DNA of 64,000 bases, from NCBI RefSeq assembly GCF_000514775.1, contig NZ_AZWO01000014.1:86068-150067 (forward strand), given 5' to 3'. Source of the DNA: Salinispora pacifica CNR114 (lineage in GTDB: Bacteria > Actinomycetota > Actinomycetes > Mycobacteriales > Micromonosporaceae). The notes below the pieces were generated by a model, which was not told the DNA's origin, did no database searches, and was given only the letters and a program-made list of their open reading frames with translations. The position numbers and the translations under genes are program-made. Below, one piece after another: positions 18,885 to 28,271 of this stretch (position 1 is the first letter of the stretch; each line of letters opens with the position of its first letter).

Positions 18885-19520
18885 TCAGACACTGTCACCG
18901 TCGAATTCGTCGCCCAGCCACGGCTCGTCTGGTTGCTGGGCGCCGTCGACCCTGGCCAGTTCGTGCACCGATTGGCCGGCCCCGCCGATATCCGCGAGGG
19001 GTGCCGTAACAATCACTGCCACGCCCACCGGGTCGGTGTCCAGGCCGTGGTCGTGTTCCTCCCCGGCACTCACCTGCGCACCGAGACCGAAGGCCAGGTC
19101 GGGGGAGGCATCCGGGTCGCTGCCCGGCTCGGACCACGGCTCACCTTCGACAGCATCGTTCCTTCCGGAGTGCGCCGTAATCGGATCGCTGGACCCGGCA
19201 GCGGGATCGCCGTCCAGGTCCGCCATCGGATCACCGCCGTCGACAGTCGGTGCGGTAGCCAACAGGTCCAGACCAGAGCCCCCAGTCGTGTTCGTGTCGC
19301 CGAAGCCGCGGTGAGCCATGACTGTCGGGGCGATGTGTTCCGCAAGAGCCGGGTCCGCCACGTCGGCGTAGTGGGAAACCGCCTCGTTGACGAGGTCGGC
19401 GGGCAGTCCAGGGTGGCCGTGGACACCGATGAAGGCGTCCGGGTCGGAGGCGTACTCCTGCCGGGCGTTCTCGTTGCCGGCGAGGTCACCGAGCGCGTCG
19501 AGAAGTCTGCCCGAATCCAT
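18885..19520 (-). CDS. Acidic protein with IniB-type N-terminal domain
   Basis: About 211 residues. The first 60 (LLDALGDLAGNENARQEYASDPDAF to the helix before DPALAEHI) look like the short helical N-terminal domain seen in IniB proteins and in the second IniB-like protein of this locus (FFSRVFGDREVAENFVADPEGVL): the pattern hydrophobic helix, N/D, A, F/Y, DP. The remaining 150 residues are Asp/Gly/Pro-rich and disordered. It runs against the GTPase operon, with only 5 nt between stops. Start may be the ATG at 19520 or a GTG three codons earlier. Function unknown; placement suggests it belongs to the Ini-like system. Confidence 0.65.
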   Translation of the reverse strand: MDSGRLLDALGDLAGNENARQEYASDPDAFIGVHGHPGLPADLVNEAVSHYADVADPALAEHIAPTVMAHRGFGDTNTTGGSGLDLLATAPTVDGGDPMADLDGDPAAGSSDPITAHSGRNDAVEGEPWSEPGSDPDASPDLAFGLGAQVSAGEEHDHGLDTDPVGVAVIVTAPLADIGGAGQSVHELARVDGAQQPDEPWLGDEFDGDSV

Positions 19521-19719
19521 GTCACCCACGGTAGGGATCGTGCCACCGATACCGCAGCGGGGAGATCCCCGATCGACCCCCTAATCGTCGCGGATGGCGG
19601 TGGTGACTGACCGCGACGCACGAGCTGTGAACAGATCCCCGCGCAGCACCGACGGTGTCAGGCCGCGAAGCGCGAAGCGTGGGGTGGTGAACCTGCAGGG
19701 CGCACACGCTGGAGTAGAG

Positions 19720-21618
19720 ATGTACGTGTTGGGAATTGATCTGGGAACCACCTACACTGCTGCGGCAACGTGGCGGGAGGGGCGGGCGGAAATCGCCCCG
19801 CTGGGTACCCGAGCCGCGGTGATCCCGTCCGTGGTGCTGCTACGCGACGACGAGACCTTCCTGGTCGGTGAGACCGCCAGCAGGCGCGGGCTGACCGAGC
19901 CACGCCGAGTGGCGCGGGAGTTCAAACGCAGGTTCGGCGACACCACGCCGCTGCTGCTTGGCGGGGTACCGTACTCGCCAGAGGCGCTGATGGCCCGGCT
20001 GCTTCGGTCGGTTGTCAACGACGTGGTCCAGCGCGAGGGCGAGGCGCCGGCCAGGATATGCCTGTCGCATCCGGCGAACTGGGGACCTTACAAGACCGAC
20101 ATGCTGTGCCAGGCGGTGCAGCTGGCCAACATCGGGCAGCCGGTCGAGTACACCACCGAGCCGGTCGCCGCGGCTGTCTCGTACGCCCAGCAGGAACGAG
20201 TCGATCGGGGTGCCGCCCTGGCCGTGTACGACCTGGGTGGCGGCACGTTCGACGCGGCGGTGCTTCGGCACACCGGGGACGGGTTCGAGATTCTTGGCCA
20301 GCCCGAGGGAATCGAGCGGCTCGGCGGTATCGACTTCGACGCAGCGGTGTTCGCTCATGTGGCGGCCGCGATCGGCGGGAAGCTCGCGGTGCTGGACGAC
20401 GACGACCCGACCGCGATCGCGGCCGTGGCCCGGTTGCGCGGCGAGTGCGTCGAGGCCAAGGAGGCGCTGTCTGCTGATACCGACGTGTCCATCCCGGTGA
20501 TGTTGCCGAACCTGTCCACCGAGGTCCGCCTGACCCGGGCCGAACTGGAGGCATTGGTACGCCCGGCGCTCTACGATTCCATTGAGGCAATGCGCCGGGC
20601 GCTGGTGTCCGCTGGAGTCACGCCAGATGACCTACATTCGGTCCTGTTGGTCGGCGGCTCGTCCCGGATGCCACTGGTCGCGCAGATGGTCGGCGCCGAG
20701 TTGGGCCGTCCAGTGGCGGTGGACACCCACCCGAAGCATGCGGTCGCGCTCGGCGCGGCCTGGCTCGCTGCGGGTGGGCTAGCCCGCGCGGCAGGCAGCC
20801 GGACGCCTGCACCCCGGCAGGCACCAGCGCAGGTGTCGGCAACGCCCTTGGCCACACCGACCGCAGCTGTCCATCGGGCCGATACCTCGGCGACGGCCGC
20901 CATCCCGAGGAACAGGGGCGCGGCAGCACCGCTGGTCCGCGGAGCGGCGGCTGTCAGCGGTGGCCGACGTGGCCGGACCCGGCATTCCGACACCGACCGA
21001 CCCTCGAACACGAAGAAGCTGTCGGCCAGCCCGGGCCGGTCTCGGTCGCTGACCATCGGCGCCGCGGCCCTCGCTCTGGTGCTGGCACTTGCCGGCGCCG
21101 GATACACGATGTTCGGCCACAACGATGCCCCTCCGACAGATCAGGGTGCGACGGTGGCGGCAGTGGCGACAGGTATTCCCAGCGAGGCGGCGCCCCCCGT
21201 GGACGAGCAGTGCACCGAGACGATTCGCGCCAACAAACGGTGGGCGTGTCTGACCGCAGCGGTCTTCGACGGTTCCGCCCTCACTCTCCAGGGCGATGTC
21301 GGTGTCCCGGAGGGCACGGCCCTGGACGTCAACGGCGGTTTCCATCTGCACATCTTCGGCAGCGATGGCGTCAGCCCGGACCCCGCTGTCATGGGCGCCC
21401 ACGCCACCGACCAGGAGCAGTGGTACGTCGAGGACAAGCTTCCGTCCGTCGCCACCTGGGGTGATGGCCGGTGGAAAGCGATCGCTTCCTACGCACCTCC
21501 TGGTCAGACACTGCCAGACAAGGTGTGTGTGCGGATCGCGGTTGACTGGCACGGGTTGGTCAAGGACACCAACGGCGGGTACGAGACGGGGAACTGCACA
21601 CCGATCACCGAAGGTTGA
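19720..21618 (+). CDS. Membrane-anchored Hsp70-like ATPase
   Basis: A 632-residue protein. Residues 1-360 are an Hsp70/actin-fold ATPase: phosphate-1 loop GIDLGTTYTAAA, phosphate-2 loop VYDLGGGTFDAAV and the adenosine motif LLVGGSSRMPLVAQMV. There is no canonical substrate-binding domain. Instead a Pro/Ala/Thr linker leads to one membrane segment at about 445-466 (IGAAALALVLALAGAGYTMFG) and an outside domain of about 165 residues with paired cysteines (QCTET, WACL, VCVR, GNCT). ATG at 19720 follows GGAG; the frame is open 42 codons upstream without a site. It probably links cytoplasmic ATPase state to an envelope signal. Confidence 0.82.
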   Translation: MYVLGIDLGTTYTAAATWREGRAEIAPLGTRAAVIPSVVLLRDDETFLVGETASRRGLTEPRRVAREFKRRFGDTTPLLLGGVPYSPEALMARLLRSVVNDVVQREGEAPARICLSHPANWGPYKTDMLCQAVQLANIGQPVEYTTEPVAAAVSYAQQERVDRGAALAVYDLGGGTFDAAVLRHTGDGFEILGQPEGIERLGGIDFDAAVFAHVAAAIGGKLAVLDDDDPTAIAAVARLRGECVEAKEALSADTDVSIPVMLPNLSTEVRLTRAELEALVRPALYDSIEAMRRALVSAGVTPDDLHSVLLVGGSSRMPLVAQMVGAELGRPVAVDTHPKHAVALGAAWLAAGGLARAAGSRTPAPRQAPAQVSATPLATPTAAVHRADTSATAAIPRNRGAAAPLVRGAAAVSGGRRGRTRHSDTDRPSNTKKLSASPGRSRSLTIGAAALALVLALAGAGYTMFGHNDAPPTDQGATVAAVATGIPSEAAPPVDEQCTETIRANKRWACLTAAVFDGSALTLQGDVGVPEGTALDVNGGFHLHIFGSDGVSPDPAVMGAHATDQEQWYVEDKLPSVATWGDGRWKAIASYAPPGQTLPDKVCVRIAVDWHGLVKDTNGGYETGNCTPITEG

Positions 21619-21642
21619 GCCGGGGTGCAGGCCCAAGGTCAG

Positions 21643-24063
21643 ATGACCAACCCGGGCGCCGATGCCACGACCGTGATCGTGGGTGTCGACGGTGCCGGAC
21701 GGAGCCGGCGGATTCGTGATCTCGCCGCCGCACTCGACCGTCCCGTGCGCTGGGTGGCCCTACCCAGCAGTGATGCGGATCTCGACCTGGTACTGACCGA
21801 CGCCCGGGCTGCGGGCGCCGTGGTGATCGTCGACGATGCTCACCACGGGCAACCGTCCAGCTGGCGCGCCCTGGCCGAGGCCGCGCGCGCTGGCCAGGCG
21901 ATGCTGATCGCACGGCGGCCGGTGATCCGCGCCGCGGAGCTGGCCGACCTGGACCAGGTCGTCGCGGCGGCCGGCATGGTCGACCAGCTCGGGCCGTTGG
22001 ACGCCGCCGGTGTCGCCGCGGTCGTCACCGAGGCGGGCGTACTTGAGCCCGACGAGGACACGATCGAGGAGATCCGCACCGCATCGGGTGGGATGGCCGC
22101 GGTAGCCGCTTCCCTCGCCACCGCGACGTCCGGGGGCTCGATCGCCACCGCGACGTCCAGGGGCTCGATCGCCACCACGACGTCCAGGGGCTCGGTCCCC
22201 GCCGCACTGCGGGCCCGGGTACAGCGCCGCCTCGCGGGCCTTCCCGCCGACGGCACGGCAGTTACCCAGGTGCTTGCGCTACTACTGGACGTCCCGGACT
22301 CCGTGGTTGCCCGGGCCGCCGGGGTGACCTTGGCGACGGTCGCGGATACCAGCAACGTCCTACAGGAACTTGGCATGATCGCGCCTGGTTCGGCTTCGAT
22401 GATTCCGGCCGTCGCAGCGGCGATCCTGACCGACCTACCAGTGGTGGTGCGGCGGCAGTTGCAGGACCGGGTGGCCACCGCCCTCCTGGACTCGGGTGCT
22501 GACCCGCTGCTGGTCTCGGTTCAGCTGCGGCGGGCACGTGTCCAGACACCCACGGCAGCGGTCGCCTACACGCATGCCGCTGATCACCTGCGATTTCGCG
22601 ATCCCGGTGCTGCGGTGTCCTGGTACGACGCCGCGGTCGAGGCGGGCGCACAGCCGGCGGCTGTGGACCTGGGTCGGGCCGAGGCGGCCACCCAGCTCGG
22701 GATACCGGTGGACCTGACCGGCGTCAGTGGTGATCCGGCACGGTTGGCCATCGTGGGGGCCGCGATCGCCGCGCAACAGGGACGATGGGACAGAGCAGCA
22801 GAGGCACTGGCCGACGCCGACCAGCCAGGTGCGGCCCTGGCCGCCGTGGCCTGGGCCGCGACTGGGCAACCCGAACGTGCTGGTCATGCCGCCCGTCGTG
22901 CCCGCACCAAGCCCAGCGGACGGACGCCGGAGGCCCTCGCCCGGCTGGCCGAGGCCGCGGCGGGCCTCGCCAAGCCGGAGGCCATGTTGCCCCTGCTGAT
23001 CGAGTCTGCCGAGGCCGCGCAGCGCACGCCACCCGACGTCGTGTTGCCCGACTCGCCGCACGCGCTCGGCGCCCTCGTCGCCGGGCTGACCGGTGATGTT
23101 TCCACCGCAGAACGACTACTCCTCGCCGGGTTGGCCGCGGGCGTGGGTGGCCCGGTGACCGCCCGCCGACATCAATTGCTCCTGGCGTTCACTCGGATGC
23201 GAGCCGGCCGCTACGACAGTGCGGCTGCGGAGCTGGCGCCAGGGCCGGATCCAACTGCCCGGGATCAACTGCTCGCCGCCGCACTCGCGGCGGGGATGGC
23301 CCGCCGTAGTGGTGACGTGGCGCGAATGCGCGAGGCATGGAACGGGGTGGAGGCGCAGCTGGCCCGACGCGCGGTGGACCTTTTCGCGATCGAGGTCCTG
23401 GAGGAGCTTGTGGTAACGGCGGCGCGGCTGCGCCAGATGGTGCGGGCTCGGCCCGTGATGGACGTACTCGACGATGTCGTCGCACGCGCCGGGGATCCGC
23501 CGACGTGGGTTGTCGCCGTGGGCTGGATTCGGGTTCAGGTCGCCGTCGCCCACGAGGATGCGGCTACGGCCGCCACGGTGGCCGGTGAGCTGGCCACGGC
23601 AGCTACCCTCGCCGGGCCACGCCAGCGTGCGCAGGGCGCCGCCGCACTGGCCTGGGCCGATGTGCTTGTGGGCAAGGTGGATGTCGACCGCGTCTGCTCG
23701 GTCGCTGGGGACCTGGCGACCAACCAGCTGCCCTGGGATGCCTCACGGCTGGTGGGCCAGGCCGCGATTCGCACCACGGATGCGGCGGCGGCACGGCGAA
23801 TGTTGGAGCACGCGCGGGGCTTGTCTGCCGCAGAGGTCGGCGGAGGCGAGCAGCGCGGGCGGGCTGGGGTGCTGTCCGAACGCGAGATTACGGTCGGCCG
23901 CATGGTGCTCGAGGGACGCACCCAACGGGAGATCGGATCCCAACTGTACCTGTCACCGAAGACAGTCGAACACCATGTGGCGCGGATGCGGACCAAACTG
24001 GACGCGTCCAGCCGGGCCGAGTTTCTCGCCGCCCTGCGGAAACACCCGGGGGTTGTCGCCTGA
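21643..24063 (+). CDS. Large LuxR-family regulator (IniR-like layout)
   Basis: A protein of about 806 residues from the ATG at 21643 (812 from a GTG at 21625). The C-terminus is a LuxR/GerE helix-turn-helix: LSEREITVGRMVLEGRTQREIGSQLYLSPKTVEHHVARMRTKL. The middle is Ala-rich helical repeats as in MalT/LAL regulators. The N-terminus has a P-loop-like VIVGVDGAGRSRR in which the usual Lys of GxxGxGKS is Arg, so ATP use is doubtful. Mycobacterial iniBAC is controlled by IniR, also a LuxR-type protein of about 830 residues, so this is the likely regulator of the locus. Contains a 27-nt tandem repeat at 22117-22197. Confidence 0.75.
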   Translation: MTNPGADATTVIVGVDGAGRSRRIRDLAAALDRPVRWVALPSSDADLDLVLTDARAAGAVVIVDDAHHGQPSSWRALAEAARAGQAMLIARRPVIRAAELADLDQVVAAAGMVDQLGPLDAAGVAAVVTEAGVLEPDEDTIEEIRTASGGMAAVAASLATATSGGSIATATSRGSIATTTSRGSVPAALRARVQRRLAGLPADGTAVTQVLALLLDVPDSVVARAAGVTLATVADTSNVLQELGMIAPGSASMIPAVAAAILTDLPVVVRRQLQDRVATALLDSGADPLLVSVQLRRARVQTPTAAVAYTHAADHLRFRDPGAAVSWYDAAVEAGAQPAAVDLGRAEAATQLGIPVDLTGVSGDPARLAIVGAAIAAQQGRWDRAAEALADADQPGAALAAVAWAATGQPERAGHAARRARTKPSGRTPEALARLAEAAAGLAKPEAMLPLLIESAEAAQRTPPDVVLPDSPHALGALVAGLTGDVSTAERLLLAGLAAGVGGPVTARRHQLLLAFTRMRAGRYDSAAAELAPGPDPTARDQLLAAALAAGMARRSGDVARMREAWNGVEAQLARRAVDLFAIEVLEELVVTAARLRQMVRARPVMDVLDDVVARAGDPPTWVVAVGWIRVQVAVAHEDAATAATVAGELATAATLAGPRQRAQGAAALAWADVLVGKVDVDRVCSVAGDLATNQLPWDASRLVGQAAIRTTDAAAARRMLEHARGLSAAEVGGGEQRGRAGVLSEREITVGRMVLEGRTQREIGSQLYLSPKTVEHHVARMRTKLDASSRAEFLAALRKHPGVVA
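22117..22197 (+). repeat. Three tandem 27-nt units inside the LuxR gene
   Basis: In-frame units encoding ATATSGGSI, ATATSRGSI and ATTTSRGSV. Units differ by only a few bases, so the array is recent and could vary in copy number; it forms a Ser/Thr-rich spacer within the protein. Confidence 0.85.
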
Positions 24064-24215
24064 GCGGCGACCGTACTTGTCCGTGGGCCGGCTCGCAGCA
24101 GCCCCTATTGCCAGAGCGGGCCCGCGGGGGTTTCCCCGATGTCACCGTCAGGGCTCCGCCGGCAGTGTAGGGCTATGCCGGGGCCGACCGGCCGCGGCCA
24201 GACAGGGAGCAGACG

Positions 24216-25202
24216 ATGAGCGTTGATGTTAGTGAACTCTTTCGGGACTTCTTTTCCAGGGTCTTCGGTGACCGCGAAGTCGCGGAGAACTTCGTGGCCG
24301 ACCCGGAGGGCGTGCTCGCAGCAGAGGGCATTGCCGACGCCGACCTCTCCGGGGTCAACGTCGCCCAGGTCGCCGCGGTCGTCGCTCAGGAGTCGGCGCT
24401 ACCACCGGAAACCAAGGACGCGGTTGCGCAACTCGCCGCTGGTGGTGGGGGCGGTGGAGAACAGAACTCGGGCGACGGCGGGCCGGCGACAGATGGTGGG
24501 CAGCCGCCACTGGAACAGATCGTGCAGACCGTCACCGAGCTGGTCACTGTCGTGCACCAGGATATCGACCAGTCGACGAGCTTCTTCGACCAGTCAACGA
24601 CCATCGACAACTCAGTGGACGTAGACGTGGACGGCGCCAACGCAAGTGTCGTCACCACGGGTGACGGCTCTCAGGTCATCGGCGGCGACAACGACGGTCA
24701 GGCCAACACCGGCGATGGAGCCGTCCTCGCCGGCGATGACGTGGGAAACGTCAACACGGGCGAGAACAGCGGGGTCGTCGGCGATGGCGACAACACCTTC
24801 GGCGACGGCAATATCGACTTTGGCGGAGGCAACGACCTCGCGAACCTGAACTTCGGGTCGGGCGTTCAGGACCAGTCATCCAACTCGATCGACAACTCGA
24901 TCAACAACTCCGACCTGTCACAGAACAGCTCCATCGACAACTCCAACAACGAACAGTCGATCGAAAACAACATCACCACCGATATCGACAACTCGGTCAA
25001 CGACTCGAACAACGAGGACTCGAACAACTCGATCGACGCCGAATTCAACGAGGACTCGAACAACTCGATCGACGCCGACCTCAATAACGTCGCCAACAGC
25101 TTCGATACTGAACTCGACACGGCGCCTGTCCCGGCGTTCGCCCCCCAGGATGCACTCGCACTCAACGCCGACGACAACACTGACGAGCCAGCGGCTCTCT
25201 GA
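24216..25202 (+). CDS. IniB-like protein with Asn/Ser/Asp-rich repeat tail
   Basis: A 328-residue protein. The first 80 residues are the IniB-type domain (SELFRDFFSRVFGDREVAENF, DPEGVL, VNVAQVAAVVAQES). Then comes a Gly/Asp linker with GDGSQVIGGDNDGQANTGDGAVLAGDD-type turns, resembling a repetitive Gly-Asn-Asp solenoid, and a low-complexity tail of SNNSIDN-like units, including two near-identical copies of EDSNNSIDA at about 25015-25080. No signal peptide or membrane segment is seen. ATG follows AGGGAGC. IniB of mycobacteria is likewise repetitive and of unknown biochemistry; it is coregulated with IniA and IniC there. Confidence 0.8.
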   Translation: MSVDVSELFRDFFSRVFGDREVAENFVADPEGVLAAEGIADADLSGVNVAQVAAVVAQESALPPETKDAVAQLAAGGGGGGEQNSGDGGPATDGGQPPLEQIVQTVTELVTVVHQDIDQSTSFFDQSTTIDNSVDVDVDGANASVVTTGDGSQVIGGDNDGQANTGDGAVLAGDDVGNVNTGENSGVVGDGDNTFGDGNIDFGGGNDLANLNFGSGVQDQSSNSIDNSINNSDLSQNSSIDNSNNEQSIENNITTDIDNSVNDSNNEDSNNSIDAEFNEDSNNSIDADLNNVANSFDTELDTAPVPAFAPQDALALNADDNTDEPAAL

Positions 25203-25223
25203 GGCGGGCATGCGACTGGTGAG

Positions 25224-25252
25224 GTCCCCGGCCGGTTGGCCAGGTCGGGGAC
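25224..25252 (+). terminator. Hairpin after the IniB-like gene
   Basis: Arms GTCCCCG and CGGGGAC, with a nested GGCC/GGCC pair in the loop, 21 nt after the IniB-like stop. No T tract, as usual in actinomycetes. Confidence 0.6.
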
Positions 25253-25514
25253 TCCGTCGGTCGCGTGTCTCGTCGGCCTGCTGGCCTCCGCCCCCGTTGA
25301 CTAACCCCTCGACGGGGACGGCCAACCGAATCCGGTCCTGCACCGCGCGTTCTGCCGTCCGGCGCAGCCCGCCAGCAGCGCGGCGGTGGCAAGCAGGGCG
25401 ACCAGTAGCAGCCGTCGTACGGCCTACTCCCTTCGGGTCACGGGGCGCCGACTCGCGGCCGGCCCGCACCGGCCGGGTGTTCCCACCACGGCCGGTACGG
25501 CCACGCCCGTTCGC

Positions 25515-26279
<765 letters not shown>

Positions 26280-26545
26280 GGTACAACTCCCTCGGATATC
26301 TTCGACTCCGAAGGGCGCCACGCTAGCCACAGGCCGCCTGAACAGCAATAACAGCCCGCGTTCTTCCAGCTTTTCTGGCACCGGATCAGATCACATGTCT
26401 GCTTTTTCAGGGCGCCTGATTCGTCGGCCGGATAGGCGGACAGCACCGGATGCACGATTTCCGTAGACCAAGGTATGTCGTCGGCCTAATGCGCCTGGCA
26501 CCCGAGCCTGTCCGGACGGGCCGCCCCGGGGGCAGACCCGGTCCA

Positions 26546-26563
26546 CCGTGATGATCATCACGG
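26546..26563. promoter_or_regulatory. 18-bp perfect palindrome upstream of the SulP gene
   Basis: CCGTGATGATCATCACGG is an uninterrupted perfect palindrome about 210 nt before the SulP start. It is a good operator candidate for the MerR-family regulator encoded with SulP or for another dimeric regulator. The surrounding 26280-26771 region is otherwise without a convincing gene. Confidence 0.5.
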
Positions 26564-26733
26564 CGTGCCGACTCTCCCCTCACCGAAGGGTAGGGTTCGA
26601 CCCCGGTCGTCGAGGTGCGGCTGCTGGCCCCTCACGGCCGTCGCCGGGCAACGTTGCCTGGAATGGTCCGGATTGTCCGACCGGAAATGCTGTGTACGAA
26701 CTTCGCCATGTCCCGAGCGGGATCCGGCGACAC

Positions 26734-26753
26734 GTGTGCGCCCCCGCGCACAC
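26734..26753 (+). promoter_or_regulatory. Hairpin in the SulP leader
   Basis: Arms GTGTGCGC and GCGCACAC around a CCCC loop, 18 nt before the SulP ATG. A perfect 8-bp stem so close to the start could affect translation or be an operator half of a regulator site. Confidence 0.45.
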
Positions 26754-26771
26754 CCGAGCGGAAACGGCTGT

Positions 26772-28271
26772 ATGTCTTCTGAACTGCCCGCGGTCACCCG
26801 GCCGCGCCTGTCCCGCCCGTCCTGGCTGACACCGAAGGTTCTTCGTACCGAGGTGCTGGCCGGTCTGGTCGTCGCCCTGGCGCTGATCCCCGAGGCGATC
26901 AGCTTCTCGATCCTCGCCGGGGTCGACCCCCGCGTCGGGCTGTTCGCCTCCTTCACCATGGCGGTCGTCATCGCGATCTGTGGCGGCCGACCGGCGATGA
27001 TCTCCGCGGCGACCGGGGCGATCGCTCTGGTCGTGGCGCCGCTGGCGAAGGAGCACGGGCTGGACTACCTGATCGCCGCGGTCATCCTCGGCGGTATCTT
27101 CCAGGTGCTGCTGGCCCTACTCGGGGTCGCGAAACTGATGCGGTTCATCCCCCGCAGCGTGATGGTCGGCTTCGTCAACGCGCTGGCCATCCTCATCTTC
27201 TCCGCCCAGGTGCCGTATCTGCTCGGGGTGCCGTGGCTGGTCTACCCGCTGGTCGGCCTGGCCCTGGCGATCATGATCGGGCTACCCCGGATCACTCGGG
27301 CCGTACCCGCCCCGCTGGTGACGATCATCGTCCTGACCGGGATCACCGTCACCGCTGGCATCGCCGTACCGACCGTCGGCGACCAGGGTGAGCTGCCCAA
27401 CAGCCTGCCCACCCTCGGGCTGCCGCAGATCCCGTGGACCGCCGACACCCTGGCCCTGATCGCTCCGTACGCCCTCGGCATCGCGCTGGTCGGGCTGATG
27501 GAGTCGCTGATGACCGCCAAGCTGGTGGACGACATCACCGACACCCACTCCAACAAGACCCGCGAGTCCTGGGGACAGGGCGTCGCCAACATCGTCACCG
27601 GCTTCTTCGGCGGCATGGGTGGCTGCGCGATGATCGGTCAAACGATGATCAACGTCAAGGCGTCTGGCGCGCGGACCCGGCTGTCGACCTTCCTCTCCGG
27701 CGTGTTCCTGCTCATTTTGGTGGTCAGCCTGGGTGACGTGGTCGCCGCGATCCCGATGGCGGGCCTGGTCGCCGTGATGATCATCGTCTCGGTCTCGACG
27801 TTCGACTGGCACTCGGTGGCCCCGGCCACGCTGAAGCGGATGCCCTGGGGCGAGACGCTGGTCATGGTCGCCACCGTCGCCACGACCCTGGTCACCCACA
27901 ATCTCGCCATCGGCGTGGTCATCGGCGTCCTCACCGCCATGGTCATCTTCGCCAACCGGGTCGCGCACCTGGTCGAGGTCACCAGCGTGCTGGACCCCGA
28001 CGGCCGGAGCCGCATCTACTCGGTGCACGGCGAGTTGTTCTTCGCCGCCAGCAACGACCTGGTCTACCAGTTCGACTACGCCAACGACCCGCAGCACGTG
28101 GTGATCGACATGACCCACGCCCACGTCTGGGATGCCTCATCGGTCGCGGCGCTGGACGCGATCACCACCAAGTACGCGGCTCGCGGCAAGACCGTGGAGA
28201 TCATCGAACTGAACCAGCCCAGTGCCGCTATCCACGGCAACCTGGCCGGCACCCTCGGCGGGGGCCACTGA
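26772..28271 (+). CDS. SulP-family anion transporter with STAS domain
   Basis: A 499-residue membrane transporter. The SulP motif appears near the N-terminus (VVALALIPEAISFSILAGVDPRVGLFASF), about ten to twelve hydrophobic segments follow, and a C-terminal cytoplasmic STAS domain (VHGELFFAASNDLVYQF, VVIDMTHAHVWDASSVAALDAI) closes the protein. Family members carry sulfate, bicarbonate or other anions, often with H+ or Na+; bicarbonate is attractive in a marine cell but unproven. I used the ATG at 26772, where the family alignment begins; upstream codons have no ribosome-binding site. The stop overlaps the MerR gene. Confidence 0.88.
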   Translation: MSSELPAVTRPRLSRPSWLTPKVLRTEVLAGLVVALALIPEAISFSILAGVDPRVGLFASFTMAVVIAICGGRPAMISAATGAIALVVAPLAKEHGLDYLIAAVILGGIFQVLLALLGVAKLMRFIPRSVMVGFVNALAILIFSAQVPYLLGVPWLVYPLVGLALAIMIGLPRITRAVPAPLVTIIVLTGITVTAGIAVPTVGDQGELPNSLPTLGLPQIPWTADTLALIAPYALGIALVGLMESLMTAKLVDDITDTHSNKTRESWGQGVANIVTGFFGGMGGCAMIGQTMINVKASGARTRLSTFLSGVFLLILVVSLGDVVAAIPMAGLVAVMIIVSVSTFDWHSVAPATLKRMPWGETLVMVATVATTLVTHNLAIGVVIGVLTAMVIFANRVAHLVEVTSVLDPDGRSRIYSVHGELFFAASNDLVYQFDYANDPQHVVIDMTHAHVWDASSVAALDAITTKYAARGKTVEIIELNQPSAAIHGNLAGTLGGGH

